Shown: in pieces, positions 31,203-43,165 of the stretch | Position numbering within the stretch: the stretch's first letter is position 1 | Layout of the letters: every line of letters starts with the position of its first letter | NCBI RefSeq assembly: GCF_029867415.1 | Contig: NW_026706250.1 | Coordinates: 36,705 to 100,704 of the forward strand | Reading direction: 5' to 3' | DNA from: Vicia villosa | Lineage: Eukaryota; Streptophyta; Magnoliopsida; Fabales; Fabaceae | DNA: 64,000 nucleotides | The notes under the pieces: generated by a model | Seen by the model: the letters and a program-made list of their open reading frames with translations, nothing else | Databases searched by the model: none | Told to the model about the DNA's origin: nothing | Program-made: the position numbers and the translations under genes

Positions 31203-33968
31203 TCCTACAAACAGTTCCTCACCATGGTATAAGGCTGACCAATCTTGTCCCTATCATCAGGGGGCACCAGGTCACAATATTGAGAACTGTTTCCCTTTCA
31301 AGATTGACGTCCAACGATTAGTGAAGAGCGGAATGCTATCCTTCAAAGATACTAATCCAAACGTCCAAGCAAATCCTTTGCCGCAGCACAAAGAAGCTTC
31401 AGTAAATCTGGTAGATCAACACCCCAACGTCATTCAAATCTACGACATTCGTCAGATAGGGGAAAATCTTGTCAAGATGCACGCTAGACAAGCTGGGTAC
31501 GGTCATGTACCACCTCACAACTACTTCACATGTGAAATTTGTCCAAGGAATACTCAAGGATGTGCCGTAGTTCAAGCTGCATTACAAGAACAAATGGACT
31601 TAGGATGGATTCAACATATCCGAGTCAGAACTGAACATGACATCAACATGGTTCAAGGATGTCCAGGAGAATACAAAATCTACAAAGTTGAAGACCTTGA
31701 AGGATCGGTAGTCAGGTTCCACAAAACTTTAAATGGACTTGCCTACTTTGGAACAGATTTCCACGCTTACAGTAGATGCAGAATCTGTCGAAGAAATTCA
31801 CAAGGATGTTTGCGTGTTCGCAACGACATTCAAAAGCTGATGGATGACAATACCATTACTGTTCTTGCCAACAGAGAAGATGATGAAGTCTTTACCGTAT
31901 CTCCTCAAATTAATCAAGTTGAACCTATGCAAGTCAAGTATGATAGCAGGAAGACAGCAGTTGCACCACTAGTCATCTACTTACCAGGTCCTGTACCGTA
32001 TGAGTCCAGCAAGGCTATACCATACAAGTACAACGCTACATTCTTTGAAAATGGTAAGGAAATACCATTACCGTCTGTTGTCAACATTGCTGATGTTAGT
32101 CGAGTCACTAGAAGTGGACGAGTCTTCAACAGAACAACGGAAAATGTGGAGAAACCTTCGGAGGAAGTACCACATAGGCAAGACAATTATCCGACCAATT
32201 CTGTTCAAGCGAAAGAAAATGATGAGATCTTGAAGTTAATCCAGAGGAGTGAATACAACATTGTAGACCAGTTACTACATACTCCGTCTAGGATTTCTGT
32301 TCTTTCCCTGCTATTGAGTTCTGAAGCTCATAGGGAAGCTCTACAGAAAGTTTTGGAACAAGCTTTTGTAGAACCTGGCGTTACTATAAGCCAATTTAAC
32401 AACATCGTTGCCAACATCTCTGCGGGAACTAGCCTAAGTTTCTGTGACGAAGATCTTCCTGAAGAAGGGGTGGACCACAATCTTCCACTTCACATCTCAG
32501 TTGGCTGCATGGGTAATACACTCACAGGAGTCCTAATAGACAATGGATCCTCTCTCAACGTCATGCCTAAATCAACATTATCAAGATTATCTTTCGAAGA
32601 TCACCCTCTAAGAAAAAGTCATGTCATCGTCAAAGCATTTGATGGATCAAGAAAGTCAGTTTTCGGAGAAGTGGATCTTCCCATAACTATTGGACCTCAG
32701 ACGTTCAAAATCACTTTCCAGGTTATGGACATTCCAGCACAATACAGCTGTTTACTAGGTCGCCCATGGATTCATGAGGCTGGGGCAATTACTTCAACAC
32801 TTCATTAGAAACTGAAGTTCATAAGAAGTGACAAATTGGTAACCGTATGTGGAGAACGAGCTCTGATCGTCAGCAACCTGTCATCATTCTCCGACATAGA
32901 GCCAAAAGAAGTTGTTGGAACTAAATTCCAAGTACTTTCCTTAGACAAAGGAAAGGAGAAAGCAGCGTCTATTTCTTCATACAAAGATGCAATCCAAGTT
33001 GTAAAGGATGGCACTACCAGTGGTTGGGGGCACATTAATATTCCTACCAACAACAAGAACAGAACAGGAATTGGATTCTTTCCAACATCATCAAACGCTA
33101 TCCCAGGGATTGAGGTAGTTCTCCCTATTCAAGAAACTTTCTGCAGTGGAGGTTTTCTTCAACTTGTCCAACAAACAGTTAATACCATCGGTACGGAAAA
33201 CACCGATGAAGAGGAATGGTTATCCTATCTTAACAAAGCAGGATATATCTTCCTACCAGAATCTGATCCACCTTGCTGTTATCCAACTAAAGGATCTGAA
33301 AGTAAGACTCAACCAAGCAGTGATGAAGTTACTAACAGCTTCACCACCAGAAGTCATGGTTCATCAGAAGAAGTTCCTCCTATCCCCGAAGAGACTTGGG
33401 ATACATTAGGAGAACCAAGCGGAAAATTCAACTACATGGTGAAATACTCCGCTCCTGAAAGTTCAAGAATCTCTCTTGAAGACATTGTTCCAACTGGTTG
33501 GAACATTGATTACGAGTACCTTACTCAGCCAAAAGAGATACATAACCCTTGCTATTCATCATCATCTACTGGTGAAATCATCATTGAGGATTATATCCCC
33601 AAGTCACCTTCCGAGGCTACAGATCTAGAGTTCACATATCTAGTCAATGCCATCTTGGGAGAAGAGCAAGACCAAAATACAGAAGAGGATGATCTCGAAA
33701 GTGTCTCCGACAACGAGTCTCTCCATTCAGAAGATTGGAAGTTTCCTCAAAAGAAAGTTCGACATACTCCACTTGGAAAGGGGTATGCTCACACCGCTCA
33801 GTCTGCTGAAGTAGAAGAAGATCGTCTGAGTGTTGCAAAGACAGTGGTTGGTAAATCAAGACCTACCACAGGCCAGCTTAAGCCTAAGGTTCCAGATTAC
33901 TTAGTGCACAATGGGGTTCGCCACTACTGGACAGCTGTTGAAGTTTCAACTGTTGTTCGCACTCCTAA
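31203..33968 (+). pseudogene. gag: Ogre-3 Gag-protease, 5'-truncated, one stop
   Basis: The frame is open from the junction; the first recognisable residues are WYKADQSCPYHQGAPGHNIENC, the single knuckle-like motif that lies at residue ~440 in Ogre-2. The Gag domain is therefore lost. Then follow two copies of a Cys module (CEICPRNTQGC from 31531, CRICRRNSQGC from 31777) where Ogre-2 has one. The protease motif reads DNGSSLNVMPKS (32540) in place of DTGSS. TAG at 32806-32808 replaces a Gln just after the protease. A long acidic region (~33180-33900) follows that Ogre-2 lacks. Ends in AAG|TAG overlapping the splice donor. Confidence 0.88.
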
Positions 33969-34297
33969 GTAGGAACTTTCACCGTTATTTTGTCCTCTCA
34001 CCATAGCCCAGAGTGAAGAGATGTTTCATAGGGCTTTGCATTTTACTATTTCTTAGGAAAATGTCCCTCTTTGCTTCGCCCAAAGCAATAGAGTTTTGTT
34101 TTATAGGGTCTTTGTTTCAAGAAATGACTGTCCATAAATAAAAATGTCATTCTGTTCCTTCGTTTAGTTTTCCCTTTTCTTTTTTTCGGAAATTGGTAAT
34201 CCTAAAAAAAAACACCCTTAAAAAACATCAAAAATCATTAACTGCATACACCGAGTCTTCCCTCGTTGTCTAAATAAAACTTATCACACATATGCAG
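33969..34297 (+). other. Predicted intron between protease and RT (Ogre-3)
   Basis: GT-AG intron of 329 nt: donor CTAA|GTAGGA at 33969, acceptor ATATGCAG| at 34297. It splits a Lys codon after its second base exactly as in Ogre-2 and restores the pol frame (exon 2 begins ATTAATCAT). The unspliced frame stops at the donor. Confidence 0.82.
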
Positions 34298-37200
34298 ATT
34301 AATCATAAAATACCCCGTTGAAACGTGCGATCGTATGACTTCTCCAAGCTTTGAGTTTCCTGTATTCGAGGCAGAGGAAGAAGAAGACGAAGAAATATCA
34401 AAGGAAATTTCACGGTTACTTCAACAAAAGGAAGAGGCCATTCAGCCATACAATGAGCCTCTAGAGATCATTAACCTTGGTTCCGATGGAAACAGAAGAG
34501 AGGTTAAGATTGGAGCTTCGCTCAGTTCAGAGATCAGAGAGAGTTTGATACAGCTGCTCAAAGAATTCTCAGATGTCTTCGCTTGGTCTTATCAAGATAT
34601 GCCAGGGTTGGATACCAGTATAGTGGAGCATCACTTGCCATTAAAAGCAGAATGCCCTCCGGTCAAGCAAAAATTGAGAAGAACTCATCCGGAGATGGCC
34701 ATGAAAATCAAAGAGGAAGTTCAAAAGCAGATCAACGCAGGTTTCCTCGTCACTTCAGAATACCCTCAGTGGTTAGCTAACATTGTTCCCGTTCCTAAGA
34801 AAGACGGAAAAGTCCGCATGTGCGTTGACTACAGAGATTTGAACAAAGCTAGCCCTAAGGATGATTTTCCTTTACCACATATTGATATGTTGGTAGATAG
34901 TACAGCAAAATCCAAAGTCTTCTCATTCATGGACGGATTTTCAGGATACAACCAAATCAAAATGGCACCTGAAGACATGGAAAAAACAGCTTTCATCACC
35001 CCCTGGGGCACGTTCTGCTACCGTGTTATGCCTTTTGGACTAAAGAACGCAGGGGCAACTTATCAAAGAGCCATGACTACGCTTTTCCACGACATGATGC
35101 ATAAAGAAGTGGAAGTCTATGTGGACGACATGATTGCCAAATCAGAAAATGAAGAAGATCACATACAGAATCTGACAAAGTTATTTCAACGCTTACGGAA
35201 GTTTCAGCTTCGCCTGAACCCCAACAAGTGCACCTTTGGTGTCTACTCGGGAAAACTCCTTGGTTTCATCGTCAGCAAACGAGGAATTGAAGTAGATCCA
35301 GACAAAGTCAAGGCAATTCAAGAAATGCCTTCACCCAGAACCGAGAAACAAGTTAGAGGATTTCTTGGACGTCTGAATTACATCTCGAGATTCATATATC
35401 TCATGACTGCAACTTGTGCTCCTATTTTCAAACTTCTACGGAAAAATCAAAGTTGCGTCTGGACAGACGATTGTCAGAAAGCGTTCGACAGCATTAAGGA
35501 ATATCTGCTCGAACCACCCATCTTGTCTCCTCCAGTGGAAGGAAGACCTTTGATAATGTACTTAACCGTCTTAGAAGATTCCATGGGTTGTGTCCTTGGA
35601 CAGCAAGACGAGGCAAAGAGAAAAGAGCATGCCATCTACTACCTAAGCAAGAAATTCACTGACTGTGAATCCCGCTACTCCATGCTCGAGAAGACGTGTT
35701 GTGCTTTGGCCTGGGCTGCCAAGCGTCTCCGCCAGTACATGATTCGACATACTACTTGTTTGATCTCTCATATGGATCCAATCAAGTACATCTTTGAGGA
35801 GCCTGCTTTAACCGGGAGAATTGCCCGTTGGCAGATGTTGTTATCAGAATATGACATTGAGTATCACGCACAGAAAGCCGTGAAAGGAAGCATTCTAGCT
35901 GAGCACCTGGCTCACCACCCACTCAATGGTCATGAATCAACCAGTTTCGACTTTCCGGACGAGGACGTCATGTACCTCAAGATGAAAGATTACGACGAGC
36001 CACTACCAGACGAAGGACCTGAGATAGGATCCCAGTGGGGTTTAATCTTTGACGGAGCTGTCAATGCTTATGGACGAGGAATTGGGGCAATCATTGTTAC
36101 ACCTCAGGGTACCCATATTCCATTTACTGCCAGATTAACTTTCAAATGCACAAACAATGAGGCCGAATATGAAGCTTGCATCATGGGTCTCGAAGAAGCC
36201 ATGGATCTAAGAATCAAACACTTGGATGTGTACGGAGATTCTGCTTTGGTCATCAATCAAATCAAAGGAGAATGGGAAACACGCCAACCAGGGCTAATTC
36301 CTTACAAAGACTACGCGAGAAGATTATTACCATTCTTCGACAGGGTAGATTTTCATCACATTCCTCGTGAAGAAAACAACTTGGCTGATGCATTAGCCAC
36401 ACTCTCTTCCATGATTAGGATAAATCATTGGAATGACATTCCTCGGATCGATGTTATGCGCCTGGATAGGCCCGCCCATGTGTTCACAGTAGAAGCAATC
36501 ATCGACGACAAACCGTGGTATCACGACATCAAGAACTTTCTTCAAAAGCACGAGTACCCTCTTGGGGCATCAAAGAAAGATAGAAAAACTTTGAGAAAGT
36601 TAGCTTGTAGATTCTTCCTGAATGAAGATGTTCTGTACAAGAGAAACTTCGACATGGTTCTGCTCAGATGCGTTGACAGAAAAGAAGCAGAAATGCTCAT
36701 GAGAGAAATACATGAAGGTTCCTTTGGTACTCACACCAATGGACATACCATGACAAGGAAAATACTGAGAGCAGGATATTATTGGCTGACAATGGAGTCA
36801 GATTGCTACCAGTACGCAAAAAGGTGTCACAAATGCCAGATCTACGCCGATAGAATTCATGTGCCACCATCTCTGCTCAACATACTCTCTTCCCCTTGGC
36901 CTTTCTCCATGTGGGGAATCGACATGATTGGAATGATCGAGCCAAAAGCGTCCAACGGACATCGCTTCATCTTGGTAGCCATAGACTATTTTACCAAATG
37001 GGTTGAAGCAGCTTCATATGCAAACGTTACAAGACAAGTTGTCGTCAGGTTTATCAAGAATCACATCATCTGTCGCTACGGCATTCCTAGCAAGATAATC
37101 ACTGACAATGGGTCAAATTTGAATAACAAAATGATGAAGGAGCTTTGTGAAGAATTCAAGATCGAACATCACAACTCATCTCCTTACAGGCCAAAGATGA

Positions 37201-37763
37201 ATGGAGCTGTAGAAGCAGCTAACAAAAACATCAAGAAAATCATTCAGAAGATGGTCATCACTTACAAGGATTGGCATGAAATGCTCCCGTATGCTCTTCA
37301 CGGTTACCGTACATCAGTACGTACTTCGACTGGAGCAACTCCTTTCTCCCTTGTATATGGCATGGAGGCAGTCCTTCCTATAGAGGTTGAGATTCCATCA
37401 ATGAGAGTCTTGATGGAAGCAAAATTAACAGAAGCCGAGTGGTGTCAAAGCAGATTCGATGAATTGAACTTAATCGAAGAAAAGCGCATGACAGCTTTAT
37501 GCCACGGACAGCTATATCAACAAAGAATGAAGAAAGCTTTCGACAAAAAGGTTCGACCTCGCACAATCAAAGAAGGCGACCTTGTACTAAAAAAGATTCA
37601 ATCTTTTCTCACAGATTCGAGAGGGAAATGGACTCCCAATTATGACGGCCCCTACATGGTCAAGAGAGCTTTCTCAGGAGGAGCCTTAATACTCACGACT
37701 ATGGATGGAGAAGAATTCACCCGTCCTGTGAACGTCGACGCAGTCAAGAAATACTTCGCCTAA
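34298..37763 (+). CDS. pol: Ogre-3 Pol: RT, RNase H, archaeal-type RNase H, integrase (open)
   Basis: Open from the splice acceptor to TAA at 37761; ATG at 34335 gives 1142 residues but translation is expected from the spliced gag-pro-pol RNA. An acidic N-terminus precedes RT (VPKKDGKVRMCVDYRDLN, FSFMDGFSGYNQ, YVDD near 35118). The Ty3-type RNase H (YLTVLEDSMGCVLGQ, SKKFTDCESRYS) is followed by the second RNase H (IFDGAVNAYGRGIGA, EAEYEACIMGLEEA, DVYGDSALVINQ, HIPREENNLADALA). Integrase has the His/Cys zinc region (HEGSFGTHTNGH, CHKCQIYAD), core D-D-E (WGIDMIG, ITDNGSN, NGAVEAANK) and a C-terminal chromo-like-free tail ending VKKYFA. No stop or frameshift, so this copy could still supply Pol in trans if transcribed; its own 5' LTR promoter is gone. 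Confidence 0.93.
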
Positions 37764-37783
37764 ATAATTAAAAGAACAGCTCG

Positions 37784-37933
37784 CTAAGTTGAAAACTCGC
37801 AAAGAGCGACTTAGGCAAAAAAGAGCGTCTCGGTGAATCGAAAACCCGAAAAGGCGATTCAGGCAAAAGTTAGAGACATAAAAAAATAAGTAATCAATCC
37901 CGGTAAACTTAAAACCCGAAAGGGGTAGTTTAC
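37784..37933 (+). other. Three tandem stem-loops after the pol stop (Ogre-3)
   Basis: Starts 21 nt after the pol stop as in Ogre-2. Units: 37784-37814 (CTAAGTTG/CGACTTAG, inner CTC/GAG), 37834-37861 (TGAATCG/CGATTCA) and 37903-37933 (GTAAACT/AGTTTAC, inner CCC-GAAA-GGG). The AAAA bulge and a GCAAAA motif after each hairpin are kept. Confidence 0.86.
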
Positions 37934-38700
37934 GCAAAAGTTAGGGATATATGGCAAGTAACTGTGTTCAGGACAAACTTGATCATTCAAAATCCATAGC
38001 GGAGTGTTCATCAGCAGTAGGTCATCTTCTACGAAGCACGAATGCAGCGCAACTCGGAGTGGAAGGGAGAGATAACGGTCGTCACGTTTCATCGTAGCCC
38101 TTTTCCCGAAAATTACCAATTTCCAACTTTGTAAATACTCCATGGAATCAAGCATTTGGCTGATTACCATTCCATATATAATAATTTGAGCCTTGTGCTT
38201 TCCTTTGCAATCTAGTCTTATTCAGTTTCTTGGAATGCATTTTAAGTTTAAACAGTCAATTTCTTGAAACAAATGTTTTCATAAAATAAAAATGAATTTA
38301 CTTGCAAAAATAAAGGTGAAATTTCTTTCTAAGGTTTACAAACAATAGGAAGAATGCAAATAGTTGCTCCGAGAACGGTTGAGACTCCGGGAACCAAGAT
38401 TCCCCCATGAGGTCGCTTTGCGAACATCTCCCGATGACAGATCTTTACTTCAATTCATATTACTTACTTCGGACAACGGACAACTGATAACCAGGTATTC
38501 CCAACAGAGTTCGAACTGCAAGAAGAGGACATCTTCTGATCAACAAAAATTCAAGTCGTATCTTAGGATTTTCCATCCGCGACAATTTTATTCACATTCA
38601 CTTTACATTCTATCACTGTCATAATATTCATGCATACATTACATCATAATTGCATAGCCGAATCAGGCTTTGATCCTGTGAATGCCTAAGTCATTGAGGC
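37934..38700 (+). other. Unique part of the Ogre-3 3' UTR
   Basis: Non-coding; short frames on either strand only. No recognised gene. Confidence 0.6.
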
Positions 38701-38701
38701 A

Positions 38702-39292
38702 TGAACTCAAGTTTCCCCTGCAAGTTCCGGAGAAACTTTTTCCTTCGAAACAACAGTTCATACACAAGGATCTCACCAAGCAAGTCAACAAATGGTTGTC
38801 TCCCTCAAGGAGATAGTTTGTTCACTTTTGGAATTCCTCAGCCGAGATTCTCCTGCAGAGCGACATTCAACAGTCTTCTTCAGATAAGATAGTCTGCTTC
38901 GCATTTTGGAATTCCCTACAGGTTTGGTATTTCCCCAGCAAGGTCGAGAGATGCCACCTTCTTTTTCGTCAAAGAAAATAATTCAGAATCTCCCAGCAGA
39001 TCGACAAATGATTCCCCAGCAGAATCAGTGAATGGTAGTCTTCATCCAGAAGATAGCTCATGATCCCCAGCGGAGTCAACAAATGGTAGTCTTTCCCCAA
39101 GGAAAGACAGTTTGTCTGTTAAATACTCAAGAGATCGACAAATGGCAGTTTCTTCAAACAGTTTGTCTGTTTCAGGGATGTTTAGTTCCCCACAGAGTCG
39201 ATAAATGGTAGTTTTCCTCTTAGGAAAACAGTTTGTTGATTCCCCAGGCACCAGTCGACGAATGGCAGTTTTCACCCCGAAAACAGTTCGTC
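38702..39292 (+). repeat. Composite hairpin repeats with a constant internal loop (Ogre-3)
   Basis: Irregular ~60-bp repeats separated by CCCCAGC(A/G)GAGTC-like spacers. The core has outer arms of (G)ACAAA/TTTGT(C) type, an internal loop TGG(T/C)A opposite AG, and an inner stem that differs from unit to unit: 38787-38822, 39079-39115, 39137-39167, 39199-39238 and 39257-39292; weaker units at 38702-38760 and ~39029-39060. All five clear units can be paired. Confidence 0.82.
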
Positions 39293-39379
39293 CGCCTTCA
39301 AACAAAGTCATTAGCCCCTCAAAAGAGCGCGGGCCCATACGACAACCTTTCAAAGATGCCAAGTCAAAAGGGAAGATGG

Positions 39380-40065
39380 TGAAGTTTCTTTATTACCATC
39401 AAATGGTATCTCATCTCCAAGTGCTGATGAGAAGTTTGATGAGGAAACAAACCTTTGAAGTTTCTTTATTACCATCAAATGGTATCTCATCTCCAAGTGC
39501 TGATGAGAAGTTTGATGAGGAAACAAACCTTTGAAGTTTCTTTATTTACCATCAAATGGTATCTTACCTCCAAGTGCTGGTAAGAAGTTTGATGAGGAAA
39601 CAAACCTTTGAAGTTTCTTTATTACCATCAAATGGTATCTCATCTCCAAGTGCTGATGAGAAGTTTGATGAGGAAACAAACCTTTGAAGTTTCTTTATTA
39701 CCATCAAATGGTATCTCATCTCCAAGTGCTGATGAGAAGTTTGATGAGGAAACAAACCTTTGAAGTTTCTTTATTACCATCAAATGGTATCTCATCTCCA
39801 AGTGCTGATGAGAAGTTTGATGAGGAAACAAACCTTTGAAGTTTCTTTATTTACCGTCAAATGGTATCTTACCTCCAAGTGCTGGTAAGAAGTTTGATGA
39901 GGAAACAAACCTTTGAAGTTTCTTTATTACCATCAAATGGTATCTTACCTCCAAGTGCTGGTAAGAAGTTTGATGAGGAAACAAACCTTTGAAGTTTCTT
40001 TATTACCGTCAAATGGTATCTTACCTCCAAGTGCTGGTAAGAAGTTTGACGAGGAAACAGACTGT
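39380..40065 (+). repeat. 76-bp satellite in the Ogre-3 3' UTR (nine units)
   Basis: Period 76 bp, highly regular. Each unit has TACCATCAAATGGTA (a small inverted repeat) then arms around the loop TCCAAGTGCT. Units 1, 2, 4, 5, 6 have TCTCATC/GATGAGA (first at 39409-39432) and units 3, 7, 8, 9 have TCTTACC/GGTAAGA (first at 39562-39585). Open frames on both strands come from the repeat. Confidence 0.93.
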
Positions 40066-40358
40066 TGGAAATTTTCTCTTTATCTGAGATACTGTCCAAA
40101 CACAACTAAGACCAGTTTCGAGATATGGACATCCGAAACAAGGGGGAGGTTGTTTACCTTTTTCTAAGTATCAACACTTAGTTAAAGAGGATGGATTGCG
40201 CATCCTACATTGCCATCCATTCACCAGAATCCACATCAAGTATTTCTGCAGGAGTTTGTCTCATCATCCCCCGCCAAGCGCGACAACGGGATCAAGTCAT
40301 GCAAAGACTATATCAGTTACAACATCTCAGGAGCGCCCAAAATTCGGGCATTCTTTGA
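40066..40358 (+). other. End of the Ogre-3 3' UTR
   Basis: Non-repetitive, no gene seen. Confidence 0.55.
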
Positions 40359-40439
40359 TATTTAAGTCTCTTTTACGCAGGAGAGATCGAGATATCAATC
40401 TCTCTCCCTCCAGATAAAAGAAACTTAAATAGGGGCATC
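40359..40439 (+). promoter_or_regulatory. Polypurine tract with flanking inverted repeat (Ogre-3)
   Basis: AAATAGGGGCATC ends at 40439. Arms 40359-40375 and 40415-40431 pair over 17 bp with one C/A mismatch at the same place as in Ogre-2. A second inverted repeat GAGAGAT/ATCTCTC lies in the loop. Confidence 0.84.
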
Positions 40440-41980
40440 TGTCATACCCTAATTTTTGACCCCCCTGAGATGGCATATCTTCAGGATTTTTCATCAGGTC
40501 AAGACAAGTTCCCAGAGCAGTCACTTCTCCATCTGGTATCCAATCGAGGATGCTCAAAGACAAGAAAGCTCAGGCAAAGGATCAATCAATACAAGGATTA
40601 GTCCCTAATACAATCATGGGGCTCAAGGACTTCATTTTTCTCATCTATGATTGATTAGACATCCAGTCATCTGAGTACAGGTTTACTCAGGTCACCAGAC
40701 TAGGGTTTTGAGCCTATCAAGGACTAAAATCAGGGATCACTTTTGGGAAACCCTAAAAAGCCCCAGGAAACCATTCAAAGACATTAATCATCTTCAAATA
40801 ACTCTTATGACAAGATCCACTGGACATTACATCTCAGTTCAAAGTCTACAGTCATCATTGTCCTCTGGTCGACAATTAGGGTTTTTGACCTAATTCACCA
40901 AGATAGTTGACTTTTAATCAGGGCATGAATCCAAAACTCAAGACATGATTCAAGAATCTCTACTACCTCAATATAATCCATTTACATCATTCATTTGAGG
41001 AAAAGATCTTGTTTCTACACAAAAGCCCAAAAATTCACTTTGTCAGGAAAAAGTCAACTGTGAAGGATCATCATTGACTTTTAAGGTTTTTGGTCAAAAA
41101 ATGACTTTCAAAGATCAATATCATCAATATATGGATGTCAAAGTCATTTGACCAAAGAAATTCAAAGAAATTCATCAAGGAGCGAAAAGTCGGGAATTAG
41201 GGTTTTTGAAGGCATGGTGAGAACTCAAAATTTCACCTACACAACTCAAAAAACTTCCAACATGAAAGTTGTAGATCTTGCAAAATAAAACAACATCTTA
41301 CAAAGGAACTTTTTTCAAAAGATCAACCATTTATGAAGTTTTGGAAATTTTGAAGTTTAGGTCATAAACACTTAGAAATTTTTCTAAGTGTTTTAACCTA
41401 GTTTTCTTCCAACTTTGGCCTCATTTTTCACAAATTTGCCAAAGGATTCTGAAGAAACTCCAAACTAATGATTTGAAGTAGATGTTTAGGGCTTTCCAAA
41501 TTGTGTTCAACCTTCTCCAAATTCATTTTGAGCTAGGAGTTATGCTTGTTCAAAGTTGGCCTCATGAAGTGAAATTATAGGTCATGTACAATTTGAAACT
41601 TTGCAATTTTGTGCATTTTGCTTCACTAAATGATGCTACACGACCTCTAATGCATCTGAAACCATACCATACATCAATTTCCATCATTGCATAAGGATTA
41701 GAGAAGATTCCCAAAAACAAAGGCATGTGATTATGTAATGATTGCATTTTTGAATTTATGGCAAATTGGTGATTCATCAAAGGAATCTTCTCCCAACCAA
41801 TTGGAGCTCATTTCTGCAGCCATTTGGTCCCCTAAGATCAAGCAAAACCGATGGCTAGGGAGTGGTATCAAAGAGCTCATCATTGCACGTGGAAGATTCT
41901 TTGAATTCCTTCATGGCTAAGAAACCAAGCTCACTACACTAAGCAAGCTTACTATGATCATTTGCTCTGAACCAATTCCC

Positions 41981-41988
41981 TATAAATA
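41981..41988 (+). promoter_or_regulatory. LTR TATA box (Ogre-3)
   Basis: TATAAATA in CCTATAAATAGAGGCC; 1541 bp into the LTR. Confidence 0.75.
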
Positions 41989-42924
41989 GAGGCCTCTTTC
42001 TCATTCAGAAAACACACCAAAGCAACTCAATTCCTTGCTTTCTCTTTCTCTTCTCATGCTTATTGTTTTTCAAAGTTCTTTGGCAAGAAGAATCGTTTTC
42101 TTCAAACCAGAGCTCATCTTTGGAAAGTAAGCATTCTAACCTCTCAAGGGAGGTCATTTGAGGTGATCCAAGCACCTGGATCACTTCTGTAAGTGGAGGA
42201 ACACCATTGTTGCTCTCACTTTGGAGCATTTGTAGTTGGAGGTCCATGGAGCAATTCAGGAGGTTCTGAGCCAAGCCAATCATCCAGGCACATTCCTCAG
42301 GTCCTAGTGAAGCTAACCAGATGGTTGCAGCTCATCTGTAACTCAAGAATCAACACCCTCCATGTTCACTTGAAGCTGAAATCGAGGGAGGACCATAGAG
42401 CAATTCAGGAGGATTCAAGCTCCAATAAGCATTCAGTTAGCATCATTGAGTCTCAGGGAAGCTATTGAGATCATTCATTCAAGCCCAGGTGCTCTCAACC
42501 ATCCTCACGACCTCCATTTTCAGAGGTAAGTTCCTGAACCTCACTTCTCTAATTTAAGTACTCTTTGTGAAATAGCTCGATTCTATCTTGTTCAGCATCA
42601 TCAGAGGATTGAAAACCCTCTATCATCATCCATTTATCTTGCAGTATAGTCATTTAATTTGATTTTGAAATTTTAGGGTTCTTCACGATTTCTGGTAAAT
42701 TAGTTAGATGTAGTTAATATTAATTCATGTTAGTTACATATTTAGAATCGTGAGTGAATTTAGAGCAAGTTTCATGTTTACATCATTGCAAATGGTTGAG
42801 AGTTGAGAGAGTTCAGAAATTTGAATTGATGGAGCTTGAGGTTGAAGACGAAGATGGAGGGTGGCGCCATTTTTCAAATCTCTGAACAAAGTTTGTTTTA
42901 TTTTTAATGATAGGCGTTCCCTTA

Positions 42925-43165
42925 ACGACTGAACAAACTTGCCCTAGTGGCCTCCCATACGCCCTTAGTATCATCATGCCTCAAGTCTGGGGTTCGAATC
43001 CCCCTCGCCCCAGACTTTTTGATTCTTTTATTTTTTCAAGGATTTACAACTTGTTTTGAAACATAACCAATTGAAGGCAAGTCACTATCACCACACGCGC
43101 GTTGGCTCAGTGGTGTTTGTTTTGAGTGTGTGGCCTAAAGGGCGTGGGTTCAAACCCTCCAAGGG
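42925..43165 (+). other. Two tRNA-like / SINE-like stretches in LTR 3
   Basis: The first ends in a T-arm-like GGGGTTCGAATCCCC within an inverted pair AGTCTGGGG/CCCCAGACT (42984-43015) followed by TTTTT. The second has an A-box-like TGGCTCAGTGG (~43105) and a B-box-like GGTTCAAACCC (~43148). Neither folds as a full cloverleaf by eye, so they are more likely SINE-like or decayed tRNA-derived DNA than tRNA genes. Confidence 0.45.

Noticed and set aside
39380..40065. CRISPR-like regular repeats
   Set aside because: Plant nuclear context, no spacers between repeats, no cas genes; it is a retrotransposon 3' UTR satellite.
42984..43165. Functional tRNA genes
   Set aside because: T-arm-like parts exist, but no matching acceptor and anticodon arms by eye.
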